Assembly (NCBI GenBank): GCA_019359725.1
Contig: JAHHGR010000005.1
Coordinates: forward strand, 1 to 64,000
Direction of reading: 5' to 3'
DNA length: 64,000 nt
Origin: Aphanocapsa lilacina HA4352-LM1
Lineage (GTDB): Bacteria > Cyanobacteriota > Cyanobacteriia > Gloeobacterales > Gloeobacteraceae
Shown: piece by piece, positions 1 through 9,141 of the stretch
Position numbering within the stretch: position 1 is the stretch's first letter
How the letters are laid out: each line of letters starts with the position of its first letter
Notes under the pieces: model-generated
Told to the model about the DNA's origin: nothing
The model's input: only the letters and a program-made list of their open reading frames with translations
The model's database searches: none
Translations under genes and position numbers: made by a program

Positions 1-27
1 CGCTCTAGTAGGGTAAGCTGGCTGAAG

Positions 28-77
28 CTCATAGGGGTTCCTGTTTGTTGTGGTAAACGTCAGGATACCTCTATGAG
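28..77. repeat. imperfect inverted repeat at a probable rearrangement junction
   Basis: The arms at 28-43 and 61-77 (CTCATAGGGGTTCCTG and CAGGATACCTCTATGAG) form a stem of about 16 bp with two differences around a 17-base spacer. It lies just upstream of the point near base 120 where the FG-GAP repeat protein begins abruptly. It may be the end of a mobile element or a transcription terminator. There is no T-run after it, so an element end is slightly favoured. The assignment is inference only. Confidence 0.35.
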
Positions 78-143
78 TCCCTCAGCGGAAGGCTCTCAAG
101 CGTTGCACTTCATTTTTGAATCGGCGACGGCGATCTGGACATT

Positions 144-2612
144 GTGAGTGCCAGTTACTTCGACGATACGGTCACGGTGCTCAAAAACAACGGCAGCGGC
201 GGCTTTGGGTCGCGTGTGGATTTGGGGGTAGGCAACAATCCGATCGCCGTCAAAGTGGGGGATATCGATAACGACGGCGATCTCGATATCGTCACAGCCA
301 ATGCATTTTCGGAGACCGTATCGGTTCTCAAAAACAACGGCGATGGCAGCTTTGCTATTGCCCTCAGCTTCGTGGCAGGCATCGACAGCAACTCTCCGTA
401 TTCTTTGGCGTTGGGCGACATCGACAACGACGGCGATCTCGATATTATTACCGGCAACTTTATTGGCCTATTCGGTGTTCCGGACGAGCCGCAGGTGCTG
501 GTGCTCAAGAACACCGGTGGCGGCAATTTTGCAGCGCCTGTATCGACGCTGACCAACGATATTTCTCCCGGCTCGCTGGCTGTGGGGGACGTCGATAAAG
601 ACGGCGATCTCGATGTGGTGGCCACAAGTTATGGCGGCTATGCCCTGGTGCTCAAGAACACCGGCACCGGCGTACTTGCCGTACCGGTGACCCTGACGGC
701 TGCGGAAGGTCCCCGGGCGGTGGTGCTGGCGGATCTCGACAGGGACGGCGATCTCGATATCGTCACGGCCAACTCCGATTTCAGCGCGGACGAGTTCGAC
801 GGTAGCAGCGTCTCGGTGATCAAAAACACCGGTTCCGGCAGTTTCTTGAGCCTGGCGACCTTTGCAACCGATTACGGCCCGCGCGCAGTGGCAGCCGGGG
901 ATATCGACGGCGACGGCGATCGCGACCTGGTGGTGGCCAATATCGCCGAGGATACCGTTACGGTGCTCAAGAACACCGGCGGCGGTGCTTTCACTGCTGC
1001 CGGCAACTTCGCAGTCGGAACCGATCCGAGGGCAATCGCCCTGGGGGATGTGGACGGCGACGGCGATCTGGACGTGGTGACCGCCAACAGCACTTCCTAC
1101 GACGCCTCGATCCTCAAAAACGACGGCACCGGAGCGTTCGGGGCACCCGCCAACGTCCCGACGGGTGACGAAGCAAACGGCGTCGCCCTGGGGGACCTCG
1201 ACAAAGACGGAGATCTCGACATTGTTGTCTCTGCGGAAGACGAGGATATCGTTTCTGTACTGATCAATACTGGCGGTAATTTCGTACGGCAAGCCAACTT
1301 TAGAACCGGCGACGGACCGCAGGCGGTTGCCCTGGGCGATATCGATAAGGACGGGGATCTCGATGCGGTCACCGCCAACTACGACAATGTCAGTGTGCTC
1401 AAAAATACCGGCACCGGCAGCTTCGCTGATCCTGTCAACCTGGGTAGCGGAGGGGATTCTATTTCCCTGGGCGATGTCGATCAAGATGGCGATCTCGATA
1501 TTGTCTTCAGCAGCGAGTTTTTTGCCGATATTTCGGTATTTAAAAACAACGGCAGTGGCGATTTTACACTCTTTGGTTACTTCGAAGTCCGAGACAAGCC
1601 CTACGCTCTGGCTTTGGGGGATATGGACAAAGACGGCGACCTCGATGCGATTACCAGCAGCGACTATTCCGACAGTATTTCGGTGCTTTTGAACAATGGC
1701 AGCGGCGGTTTCGGTGCAGCAATTAATTTTGCTGCCGGTGAAGAGCCGTTCTCGGTGGCTGTTGCGGATCTCAACGGTGACGGCCGACTGGATGCAGTGA
1801 CTGCCAACCGCTACAACGATACCGCCGCAGTTCTGTTCAATCTGACCGACCGGGCGGGAGATTTTACCGGCGACGGTCAATCGGATATCCTGTGGCGCAA
1901 TACCGCCACCGGCCAGAACACCATCTGGCAGATGAGCAGCACCAGCTTTATCCGCTCGCTGACGGTCAATCCCGTCTCCGATCCTAACTGGGCCATCGCC
2001 GGGGCAAGCGACTTTACCGGCGACGGCAAAATCGACATTCTCTGGCGCAACGGTGCCTCCGGCGCCAACTCGATCTGGCAGATGAACGGGGCAGCCTTCG
2101 TCAGTTCCGTCACCCTACCGGCGGTGGGGGACCGCAACTGGCTTATCGGCGGTACGGGCGATTTTAACGGCGATAATAAACCGGATATTTTGTGGCGCAA
2201 CAGTACTACCGGCATCAACACCGTCTGGCAGATGAACGGGACGAGCTATGTCGCCTCCTTGCCGATTAGCCCGGTGGGCGACCCCAACTGGCGGATTGTC
2301 GGAGTGGGTGATTTTAGTCTGGATGGCAAAGCGGACATCCTCTGGCGCAACGGCGCCACCGGGGCGAACACGGTGTGGCGGATGAACGGCACGGCCTTTA
2401 TTGCATCAGTCGCCTTGCCGCTTGTGGGTGACCTCAACTGGCAGGTGGGGGGAGTAGGCGATTACAACGGCGACGGGAAGGCGGACATTCTCTGGCGCAA
2501 CGGAGCGACCGGTCAAAATATTGTCTGGATCATGAATGGGACGAGTTTCGTCGCTTCGGTGACGCTCACATCGGTGAGTGACCCCAACTGGAAAATCTCC
2601 GGGCCGCGCTGA
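144..2612 (+). CDS. FG-GAP/VCBS repeat protein, 5' truncated
   Basis: The 822-residue product is built almost entirely of FG-GAP/VCBS repeats. About eleven N-terminal units of roughly 50 residues carry the signature GDxDxDGDLDIVTAN followed by VLKNTG. From about residue 570 a second repeat class follows, five copies of D(F/Y)xxDGKxDILWRNxxTGxNxxWxMNG. Asp-rich loops of this type bind calcium in integrin-like beta-propellers, usually outside the cell. No signal peptide is present. The residues before the GTG start still read GDGDLDI and the frame closes at a stop at 117-119, so the repeat domain was cut rather than beginning here. The real 5' end is therefore missing, and whether this remnant is expressed is unknown. 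The second repeat class resembles C-terminal repeats of large cyanobacterial surface proteins. Confidence 0.8.
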   Translation: MSASYFDDTVTVLKNNGSGGFGSRVDLGVGNNPIAVKVGDIDNDGDLDIVTANAFSETVSVLKNNGDGSFAIALSFVAGIDSNSPYSLALGDIDNDGDLDIITGNFIGLFGVPDEPQVLVLKNTGGGNFAAPVSTLTNDISPGSLAVGDVDKDGDLDVVATSYGGYALVLKNTGTGVLAVPVTLTAAEGPRAVVLADLDRDGDLDIVTANSDFSADEFDGSSVSVIKNTGSGSFLSLATFATDYGPRAVAAGDIDGDGDRDLVVANIAEDTVTVLKNTGGGAFTAAGNFAVGTDPRAIALGDVDGDGDLDVVTANSTSYDASILKNDGTGAFGAPANVPTGDEANGVALGDLDKDGDLDIVVSAEDEDIVSVLINTGGNFVRQANFRTGDGPQAVALGDIDKDGDLDAVTANYDNVSVLKNTGTGSFADPVNLGSGGDSISLGDVDQDGDLDIVFSSEFFADISVFKNNGSGDFTLFGYFEVRDKPYALALGDMDKDGDLDAITSSDYSDSISVLLNNGSGGFGAAINFAAGEEPFSVAVADLNGDGRLDAVTANRYNDTAAVLFNLTDRAGDFTGDGQSDILWRNTATGQNTIWQMSSTSFIRSLTVNPVSDPNWAIAGASDFTGDGKIDILWRNGASGANSIWQMNGAAFVSSVTLPAVGDRNWLIGGTGDFNGDNKPDILWRNSTTGINTVWQMNGTSYVASLPISPVGDPNWRIVGVGDFSLDGKADILWRNGATGANTVWRMNGTAFIASVALPLVGDLNWQVGGVGDYNGDGKADILWRNGATGQNIVWIMNGTSFVASVTLTSVSDPNWKISGPR

Positions 2613-2726
2613 GAACCTGCCTGTCCAGGTACCAACGGTTTCGCTGCAGGCACGCATAGCGTCGCAGACGAACCTCGGGTATCCCACAGCTTTGGCTTCT
2701 CGGCCACCCTCCCCGGCGCAGTTGAC

Positions 2727-3230
2727 ATGCAAAGCGTGAACGTATTCCAGTGCGACGATGGAAGGCGAAACAGCCCGACTTCCCGACAGATGAGCATTGT
2801 AGGCAGCGCGCACTCGACGATCAGTGGCGACGCGCGATGGCTGGAGGAATTTAGATGGCATAGTTTCGAGGCGGAGCCCGATTGGCCGGAGCTGACCGAA
2901 TTGCCGAAGGATGCGAATGTCATGCTCATCGAGCGCTCGGAACGGCACTTGGTCTATACGGCTTGGCAAAAGAGCTTTTGGGCTCCGCAGATCATCCACT
3001 TTCTGGCACGTGCACACCCGCAGTTGGAGTTTTGGTACAATTTCCACTTTGAGGAGATCTATGGCTGGGGCCGGGCCAAGGGGCGGGATGTGTTTTACAA
3101 CCAGTTCGACGCTGCAGGACAGGATCCGCATTGGCTGGGGGTCGAGTTGTGGGACTACGGACCGCGGTGCGACCTGGGACGTTCCAGTGGGTCAAGCAAT
3201 AGGACAATCTCGAATAATTTGAGAAAATAA
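2727..3230 (+). CDS. hypothetical protein
   Basis: I do not recognise a family for this 167-residue product. Its central part (residues about 35-145) is rich in Trp, Tyr and Phe, with stretches such as HPQLEFWYNFHFEEIYGWG and HWLGVELWDYG, and uses GC-rich codons like its neighbours, so it looks genuinely coding. The first 25 and the last 20 residues (Ser/Asn/Arg-rich) look less protein-like. The start may lie further in, and the 3' end may be frameshifted. It lies between the FG-GAP remnant and a recombinase, in a stretch that looks rearranged. No signal peptide or membrane segment is visible. Confidence 0.4.
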   Translation: MQSVNVFQCDDGRRNSPTSRQMSIVGSAHSTISGDARWLEEFRWHSFEAEPDWPELTELPKDANVMLIERSERHLVYTAWQKSFWAPQIIHFLARAHPQLEFWYNFHFEEIYGWGRAKGRDVFYNQFDAAGQDPHWLGVELWDYGPRCDLGRSSGSSNRTISNNLRK

Positions 3231-3402
3231 TCAGCCCGGATCGGCTCAGATGAACTTTCTGAAAGGCTCACAGCGATTTCAGCACTTCCTCAAATTGCAC
3301 ATTCGGGAAATGAAGGCTGCGATCAGCTCAGGGCAAGGGTTTTACGGAACCTCGTCAAATCTGATATCCTGAAACCGTCGATTATGACAAAAAGAGGAAA
3401 GC

Positions 3403-4008
3403 TTGAAAATTAACCGCCACGGCCAGGCCCGGGTGCTCTCCGAAAAGGAAGTGCAGGCCGTCCTCAAAAAAGGCTTCATCGACGCCAAGTACCAGGCTCT
3501 TTTTCAGGCGATGCTCTACACCGGCTGCCGGGTCAGTGAAGCCTGTTCGCTGCGCACCGCCGATGTCTACGAACTTGATGAAACCGGGTCGGTGCGCACC
3601 GTCGGTAAAAAAAGCCGCCCGCGCTACGTCGTGCAGGAGGTGATTACCTTTCGCCGCGCGAGCACCAAAGGCGGTATCTCGACGCGCTCGATTCCGGTGC
3701 ATCCCGCTCTGCGCGCCTGTTTGGAGAGCTTCCCGCCCGGGGGGGTCTACGTCTTTGAGAGCACCTCCCCGGGTACTGCGATGCTGCGCCGCACGGTCGA
3801 CTATGCCTTTCGTGCCGCCTTCAAGACTTGCCGCATCCAGGGAGCCAGTACCCACAGCCTCAGGCGCACCGCCATCACCCGCCTGCACACGAGCGGTGTG
3901 GGCCTGCGCACAATCCAGCGCATCTCTGGCCACCGCTCCCTTGCCGCCCTACAGCGCTATATCGAAGTCAGCGACGAGCAGGTCTCGGCGGCCATTCAGC
4001 TATTGTAG
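3403..4008 (+). CDS. tyrosine recombinase, catalytic domain only
   Basis: This 201-residue product is a phage-integrase-family recombinase reduced to its catalytic domain. The conserved residues are present in order: Arg in TGCRVSEAC (about residue 46), Lys in ASTKGG (about 88), HSLRR (about 146), the His of ISGHRSL (about 172) and the Tyr nucleophile in LQRYIEV (about 186). The N-terminal SAM-like DNA-binding domain of XerC/XerD-type enzymes is missing. The TTG start is chosen because AAAGAGGAAA lies just upstream. Such short integrases occur in cyanobacteria and on integrative elements. No att site is recognisable nearby, so a resident house-keeping or element-derived role cannot be separated. 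Confidence 0.85.
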   Translation: MKINRHGQARVLSEKEVQAVLKKGFIDAKYQALFQAMLYTGCRVSEACSLRTADVYELDETGSVRTVGKKSRPRYVVQEVITFRRASTKGGISTRSIPVHPALRACLESFPPGGVYVFESTSPGTAMLRRTVDYAFRAAFKTCRIQGASTHSLRRTAITRLHTSGVGLRTIQRISGHRSLAALQRYIEVSDEQVSAAIQLL

Positions 4009-4157
4009 ACGTGGTTTTCACATAATATTTATACTACTGCACTGCGGCCTCCCAGGTTTGAGGCCGAGGGGGTACCTGTTTCAGTTCGCCACGGCAAAGA
4101 GTACGTTCTATGGTTTTGCCAATGTGGAACTGTCACTGGACGTCTCGGAGCCTCAAA

Positions 4158-4580
4158 ATGTACCACCCGTTGGAAGCCCGCCGCCGGGCAACCGAACTGT
4201 GCAAACTGCTTGCGACCAAGCCCGCTGCGGGTACTAACACGCTGAATGTTGGGCACCGTCCCAACCTGCAGGATGCCGTCAGTAAGGAATTTGCCGATGT
4301 GGCAGAAGGCGAGATCGTCGTGTTCGAACCCGCTGGCGGACAAGACTTCAAGCCCGTCGCCCGCATCCCGTTCGAATTTTGGGCGCAGTGGAGTGCGAAG
4401 GTAGTCGGGAGTGCAATTCGCCGAATTTTGCACATAATTATTAATCTACGAAATCAATGGACCCAGGGCTTTTGCAAGATGGGTATGGGTAAAGGAATTT
4501 TTCCCCGAACGCTCACTGGGCTCGCAGTTATTGCCCATTTGGTTTTATCAACGCAGAGACCGCCGTCAACCGGGTGCTGA
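4158..4580 (+). CDS. doubtful hypothetical protein
   Basis: This open frame has coherent codon use between about 4170 and 4400 (EFADVAEGEIVVFEPAGGQD and EFWAQWSAK segments) but a poor C-terminal part after base 4430. It overlaps the 3' end of the phosphatase gene on the other strand. No family is recognised. An antisense frame (4029-4433) is also open, so the coding strand is uncertain. The gene could be a decayed fragment. Confidence 0.3.
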   Translation: MYHPLEARRRATELCKLLATKPAAGTNTLNVGHRPNLQDAVSKEFADVAEGEIVVFEPAGGQDFKPVARIPFEFWAQWSAKVVGSAIRRILHIIINLRNQWTQGFCKMGMGKGIFPRTLTGLAVIAHLVLSTQRPPSTGC

Positions 4581-5277
4581 GCGGCCCGTAGCGTGGGCTG
4601 CTCACCCACTCACCGCGCGCGTCCGCAGCGTGGTACAGAGGAGGGTGCAGGTCGGGCAACGCGCCGAAACCCATCAACTCGGCGTAGGCGCGTGCAAACT
4701 TGTGCACGAAGGCTTCCTGCTCGGCGGTCTCGATGCTGCCCGGGCGCGAGCGCCGAATGATCCCAAAGGCTTCGCTGTGGCTGTAACCACGCGCCACCAG
4801 GCAGCAGGCGGCCACCAATCCTGTGCGCCCAAGGCCGCCTTTGCAGTGGATGACCACGGTTTTGCCCTGGCCGTTGGCTATCAGGATGTCTTCGACGAGC
4901 ATCAATGTGCTCGCAATCGAAGTCGGAGTGCCGTAGTCGCGCACCGGAAACCAACGGCTGGTAAGTCCCCAGGCCCGCGCCCGCTCCAGCAAATCAGGAA
5001 TCTTCAACTCGACCAGTTCGTGCGCCTGTACCAGCGTTACCAGCCAGTTGGAGCCGTAATGTCTGCGCAGGCGGTCGAGGTCCTTTTCAAGATCCCGCCG
5101 CCAGAGGGCGAACTTGCCCAGACAGTGCTTACCGGGAGCAAAACACATCCCTGTGCGGCCGGCAAGCCCAAGGGCGCCCTCCGGCAAAAAATCGACGCGG
5201 ATCGGGTCGGTATCGGAGGTGCGTGCCGGAGGATAAAGCTCTAGATCGACCATACCTTTGCCAGTTCTGCAACGCAT
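4528..5277 (-). CDS. dual-specificity / CDKN3-like protein phosphatase
   Basis: The product is a cysteine-dependent phosphatase of the dual-specificity superfamily, closest in layout to the CDKN3 (KAP) group. The P-loop HCKGGLGRTG contains the catalytic Cys and Arg, and the general-acid Asp is likely in WFPVRDYGTP about 40 residues upstream. It would dephosphorylate phospho-Ser/Thr/Tyr proteins in the cytoplasm; the substrate is unknown. The start at 5277 (MRCRTGKG) has GGGGCAGG ahead of it; an ATG at 5253 (MVDLELYP) is an alternative. An upstream extension to 5334 is open but looks non-coding. The gene is transcribed divergently from the stress-protein-like gene at 5394. Confidence 0.8.
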   Translation of the reverse strand: MRCRTGKGMVDLELYPPARTSDTDPIRVDFLPEGALGLAGRTGMCFAPGKHCLGKFALWRRDLEKDLDRLRRHYGSNWLVTLVQAHELVELKIPDLLERARAWGLTSRWFPVRDYGTPTSIASTLMLVEDILIANGQGKTVVIHCKGGLGRTGLVAACCLVARGYSHSEAFGIIRRSRPGSIETAEQEAFVHKFARAYAELMGFGALPDLHPPLYHAADARGEWVSSPRYGPLSTRLTAVSALIKPNGQ

Positions 5278-5393
5278 TTTAAACCTGCCCCAAGAAGAAG
5301 GACCGTTGTTGACCCTGGGACGGATTCGCAGCAATTATAACTACAAGAAGATAGTTGGCGTTTGCACCGAACATAAGTAGAGGGATTACCCCC

Positions 5394-5798
5394 ATGCAGA
5401 ACGAAAACGCTGGGCAAAAGATGGTTCTGGGGCTTTTCGCCGACCGGAGCACAGCGGAGAACGCCATTCTCGAATTGTTGAGAGCAGGCATCGCCGAGGA
5501 GTCAATCGGCTTCGAAATGCGGCATGGCCAACCAGGAGCGATGAGCGATGAGCCGCGGTGGCCGGCTGCGCTGCGGGCCACAGGACTTGGAACCCGCTTT
5601 ACCGGCGAGACCCCAGAAGCAAACTCCGCCCGCCTCCAGGCCTACGCCTTACTCCAACAACGCCTGCCCGAGCAGACCCGAAATTACCTGCAAAGCAATG
5701 TACAGGCAGGTGCCGCGGCGGTTTTCATCGAAGCTGGATCGCAAACCCAGCAGGTAGAAGACATCCTTCGCAGGCACGGTGCCCAGCTTCAAAACTGA
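5394..5798 (+). CDS. general-stress-protein-like hypothetical (YflT-type)
   Basis: This 134-residue soluble protein starts with the pattern VLGLFADRSTAENAILELLRAGI, which resembles the ferredoxin-like domain of YflT/GsiB-associated 'general stress protein 17M'-type proteins that begin by comparing helix-turn segments around a Phe/Ala-rich strand. A second half (VQAGAAAVFIEAG ... VEDILRRHGA) repeats the beta-alpha pattern. The ATG at 5394 is preferred over one at 5355 because GAGGGATT precedes it. The gene is divergent from the phosphatase, with about 115 bp between them. Function is not known; the family link is moderate. Confidence 0.6.
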   Translation: MQNENAGQKMVLGLFADRSTAENAILELLRAGIAEESIGFEMRHGQPGAMSDEPRWPAALRATGLGTRFTGETPEANSARLQAYALLQQRLPEQTRNYLQSNVQAGAAAVFIEAGSQTQQVEDILRRHGAQLQN

Positions 5799-5929
5799 AG
5801 CGCAAAGAAGCAGCACGCACATAATGATAATGATGCGAATGCCCCGCCGGGCTCTGGAATCTCCCATCCGGTAGAGGTACGCCCAGTTTCTGGGCAGGAG
5901 CATGGAGAACGTCTTATCGAGAAGAAGCC

Positions 5930-6163
5930 ATGACCAGCCACCTGCAGAAGTTGCAACTTGCGACTTTGTGCCCGCACTGCGGTCGTTCGACGGAGTGGCA
6001 CTGTACCTTGACTTTGTTATGGGAATCCTGCCCGACGGACGGCTTGATTGAACTATTCGCCCTGCCGCTTGCTACAACCGTTGTGCCCGAGTCGGTAGGC
6101 GCACCCCGGCCGCCCCGGCTGGTGCGCTTTGCCAAATGCCCAAAAACTGCCCGTCTTGCCTAG
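5930..6163 (+). CDS. small hypothetical with CPHCG motif
   Basis: This 77-residue frame carries a CPHCG knuckle near residue 14 and further Cys at about residues 25, 34 and 70. It could be a small zinc-ribbon-like protein, but only one clear CxxC pair is seen. AGAAGCC precedes the ATG. The opposite strand (5914-6135) is also open. Treat it as tentative. Confidence 0.3.
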   Translation: MTSHLQKLQLATLCPHCGRSTEWHCTLTLLWESCPTDGLIELFALPLATTVVPESVGAPRPPRLVRFAKCPKTARLA

Positions 6164-6217
6164 ATATATGCATTTGTTCGTACTGACTAGATCGATCTAG
6201 GAAGAGGGGCCAGCCGG

Positions 6218-7936
6218 TCAGGAGGTGGGTAGTTGGGCGGCGGGGGCCTTGAAGATGTAGACCGTCTCGGGGGAGAGCAGTCCTTTGATGGCATCGGGCA
6301 GGGAGGCTAGCTCTTCTTCGCGATGCTGGAGGCGTTCGCTGAGGTGGTTGAGCGGATCGGCCCCGGAGCTGACCAAAAATTGCAGCACTTGCGGTGGGTT
6401 GTTCTGCACAAGTTCCTCCAGAGCGGTCAAGATCGCCCGGCGGCAAGCACTCGTCGGGTCGGTATACCAAGCGTTGGGGCTCCTGTTGCCCGCAGCGGAG
6501 AGCCCGATGTGCACCACGACGGCGTCCGGCCCAAAGACGGCGCTCGCCACCGGGCGGCGCTCCTCCTGGATGAGCAGATCCTGCTGGCCAAATAATTCGC
6601 GCAGCAGTTCGACCTGATTAGAACGCTCCGGGTCGTAGGGCTGCATAGTCGCCCGACGCCAGAGCACCCCCAGCGTCAAAAGCCGCACCCCCGGCAGCAG
6701 GTGCCCGAGCTTCTGGGCTTTGGTGTTGAGGTAGGTGGAGTTGTAGTCGGTCTCTTCGATGATGAGGGGAACGCGGTCCACCACTTCGAGGCTGTAGCCG
6801 CTCAGGCCCGCGATCTTGCGCGGATTGTTGGTGATCAATTTCATGCGGTGCACCCCCAGGTCGTTGAGGATCTGGGCGCCGACGCCATAGCTGCGCAGGT
6901 CGGCGGCAAACCCCAGCCGCTCGTTCGCTTCGACCGTGTCGAGGCCCATATCTTGTAAGGCATAAGCTTTGAGCTTGTTGATCAGCCCGATGCCGCGGCC
7001 CTCCTGGCGCAGATAGACGACCACACCCTGGCCGTGGTGGTCGATCATCTTGAGGGCGGCCTGCAACTGCTGGCGGCAGTCGCAGCGCAGCGAGCCGAAG
7101 GTGTCGCCGGTCAGGCATTCGGAGTGGACGCGCACCAGTACCGGCTCCTTGCTGCCGGCAAAGGGCGGCGCCCCGTCAAAAAGGCCCGACCCCGCGGGTG
7201 GGCGGCGCACCAGGGCGACGTGTTCCTTGCCGTCGAGGGTGTCGCGGTAGGCAAAAATCTCGAATTTGCCGAAGGCGGTAGGCAGCATCGCCACCGTCTC
7301 GCGCTTGATGAAGCGTTCGTTCTGCAGCCGGTAGGCGATAATTTCGGCGATGGTGACAATCTTGAGATTGTAGTTGCGGGCGTACTGCAGCAGTTCCGGC
7401 AGGCGCGACATCGAACCGTCGGGGTTCTGGATTTCGCAGATCACCCCGGCCGGATACAGCCCCGCCATGCGCGCCAGATCGACCGCCGCCTCGGTGTGAC
7501 CGGCGCGCTTCAGCACGCCTCCCTCGCGGGCGCGGATCGGAAAGATGTGGCCGGGGCGGGTCAGGTCGCCCGCGCGGGTGCGCGAATCGATGGCCGCCTG
7601 GATGGTCTTGGCCCGGTCGGCGGCGGAGATGCCGGTGCTCACCCCCAGGTGGGGACCGGCGTCGATGCTCACGGTAAAAGCCGTCTGGTTGCGGTCGGTG
7701 TTTTCGCTCACCATCAGCGGCAACTGCAACTGGTCGAGCCGCTCGGCGGTCATCGCCAGGCAAATAAGGCCCCGGGCGTGGGTGGCCATGAAGTTGATCA
7801 GCTCGGGGGAGGCGAACTGGGCGGCACAGATGAGATCGCCCTCGTTCTCGCGGTTTTCGTCGTCGACGACCACCACCGCCCGACCGGCGCGCAATTCGTC
7901 CAGGATCTCGGGAACGGAGTGAAAACCAGTGGCCAC
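6218..7936 (-). CDS. ribBA: bifunctional DHBP synthase / GTP cyclohydrolase II
   Basis: This enzyme feeds both precursors into riboflavin synthesis: ribulose-5-phosphate to 3,4-dihydroxy-2-butanone 4-phosphate (N-terminal half, motif DDENRENEGDL at about residues 25-35) and GTP to the diaminopyrimidine (C-terminal half, zinc Cys in SECLTGDTFGSLRCDCRQQ and the RQEGRGIGL signature). The GTG at 7936 is chosen because AGGAGAG stands 8 bases before it; in-frame ATG/GTG codons up to 7978 lack a site. About 130 residues follow the cyclohydrolase core, ending in AVVVHIGLSAAG and VYIFKAP segments. Similar C-terminal tails occur in cyanobacterial RibBA proteins and have no assigned role. No FMN riboswitch was recognised upstream. 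It lies downstream of rpsA on the same strand, separated by a hairpin. Confidence 0.95.
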   Translation of the reverse strand: MATGFHSVPEILDELRAGRAVVVVDDENRENEGDLICAAQFASPELINFMATHARGLICLAMTAERLDQLQLPLMVSENTDRNQTAFTVSIDAGPHLGVSTGISAADRAKTIQAAIDSRTRAGDLTRPGHIFPIRAREGGVLKRAGHTEAAVDLARMAGLYPAGVICEIQNPDGSMSRLPELLQYARNYNLKIVTIAEIIAYRLQNERFIKRETVAMLPTAFGKFEIFAYRDTLDGKEHVALVRRPPAGSGLFDGAPPFAGSKEPVLVRVHSECLTGDTFGSLRCDCRQQLQAALKMIDHHGQGVVVYLRQEGRGIGLINKLKAYALQDMGLDTVEANERLGFAADLRSYGVGAQILNDLGVHRMKLITNNPRKIAGLSGYSLEVVDRVPLIIEETDYNSTYLNTKAQKLGHLLPGVRLLTLGVLWRRATMQPYDPERSNQVELLRELFGQQDLLIQEERRPVASAVFGPDAVVVHIGLSAAGNRSPNAWYTDPTSACRRAILTALEELVQNNPPQVLQFLVSSGADPLNHLSERLQHREEELASLPDAIKGLLSPETVYIFKAPAAQLPTS

Positions 7937-7979
7937 GCTCTTCTCTCCTACTAGTAGATCACTTCTCATTGATACCAAT

Positions 7980-8003
7980 AACGCCCCCGCGAACGGGAGC
8001 GTT
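7980..8003 (-). terminator. hairpin after rpsA
   Basis: AACGCCCCC at 7980-7988 pairs with GGGAGCGTT at 7995-8003 with one mismatch. It lies 42 bases beyond the rpsA stop and ahead of ribBA on the same strand. The T-run is short, so this may attenuate rather than fully stop transcription. Confidence 0.5.
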
Positions 8004-8044
8004 GGGACGAGCAGGGCGCATTCTGCGCCAGAAGCGCGCGAGAT

Positions 8045-9007
8045 TCAGTCGATGGCGGCGACCACCGCTTCATCGAACTCCTCGACCGGTTCGCTGCCGG
8101 CCGCCTCCGCCGCCATGCGGGCGCGGTATTTTTCGGCCATCACTTCGGCATTGTCGAAGACCGCCTGCTTGTCCTGGGTCATCGCCCCGGGCGTCTCCTC
8201 CAGCTGCTTGGTCGAAAGTGAAATGCGACCGCGCTCCGCGTCGAGATCGATCACCATCACCTTCACCTCATCCCCGACATTGAACACCGAGTGCGGCGTT
8301 TCGATGTGATCGTGGGAAATCTCGCTGATGTGCAACAGACCCGACACCCCGCCGATGTCGATAAAGGCGCCGTAGGGCTTGATCCCCCGCACCCGGCCGA
8401 TCACCACCTGACCCGCTTCCAGCTTGTTCATGCGGCGTTCCACCAGAGCCCGGCGGTGCGAGAGCACCAGGCGGTTGCGCTCCTCGTCCACCTCGAGAAA
8501 CTTCAAAGGCAGCTCTTCGCCGATCAGTTCTTCTTTCGGTTCGCGGGTGCTCAGGTGCGAGCCCGGGATGAACCCGCGCAGACCTTCGATGCGCACCAAC
8601 GCCCCGCCGCGGTTGACCGCGAAGATCTTCGCACGCACGGTCTGGTCTTCGGACTGGAGCTTGCGCACCCGCTCCCACGCCTTCATATACTCGATGCGGC
8701 GGATGGAGAGGGTAAGCTGGCCCTCTTCGTTCTCGTCGGAGAGGATGAAAAAGTCGAGGGTATCCCCTTCTCCCAGCACCTCGGTCGGGTCATCGACGCG
8801 GTTGATGGACATCTCCTGCAAAGGCAGGTAGGCGGCCGTTTTGGCGCCGATGTCGATGAGTGCCCCCCGGGGCTCCAGGCTGAATACCGTACCTTTGACG
8901 ATGTCGCCGGGATTAAAGCGGTAGTCGTACTGGGAGAGTAACCGTTCGAATTCTTCGCGGGTAAAGCCGATGTCCGTAGTTGCGGGGGCTGGGGTGCCAA
9001 GTTCCAT
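8045..9007 (-). CDS. rpsA: 30S ribosomal protein S1
   Basis: The 320-residue protein has three S1 (OB-fold) RNA-binding domains at about residues 30-100, 118-183 and 198-267, against six in Escherichia coli; three is the usual number in cyanobacteria and plastids. Motifs include GDIVKGTVFSLEPRGALIDIG and GVSGLLHISEIS. It helps mRNA binding to the small subunit. The ATG at 9007 is preceded by CGGAGGAACG; the TTG one codon upstream is less likely. The acidic C-terminal tail (after residue 275) is typical of the cyanobacterial form. Confidence 0.95.
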   Translation of the reverse strand: MELGTPAPATTDIGFTREEFERLLSQYDYRFNPGDIVKGTVFSLEPRGALIDIGAKTAAYLPLQEMSINRVDDPTEVLGEGDTLDFFILSDENEEGQLTLSIRRIEYMKAWERVRKLQSEDQTVRAKIFAVNRGGALVRIEGLRGFIPGSHLSTREPKEELIGEELPLKFLEVDEERNRLVLSHRRALVERRMNKLEAGQVVIGRVRGIKPYGAFIDIGGVSGLLHISEISHDHIETPHSVFNVGDEVKVMVIDLDAERGRISLSTKQLEETPGAMTQDKQAVFDNAEVMAEKYRARMAAEAAGSEPVEEFDEAVVAAID

Positions 9008-9141
9008 CAAAATCGACGTTCCTCCGAGGTCTGTAAGATGCGCAGCGACAAAGAAAAAGCCGGTTTGTCAAAACCGACAATATCTACCTAGTGTAGTCAA
9101 CCGGACGCCACAAAGCAAGCGGGCTTTTGCTCCGCCCGGCT

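Noticed and set aside
468..1880. Long minus-strand frame of 470 residues inside the FG-GAP gene
   Set aside because: Artefact of the repeated GC-rich codons of the real gene on the other strand.
4029..4433. Minus-strand open frame of 134 residues after the recombinase
   Set aside because: Competes with a + strand frame of slightly better codon use; no motif, so not listed as a gene.
6187..6200. Perfect palindrome CTAGATCGATCTAG downstream of ribBA
   Set aside because: Short and built of GATC units; no gene start nearby and no T-run, so no function can be supported.
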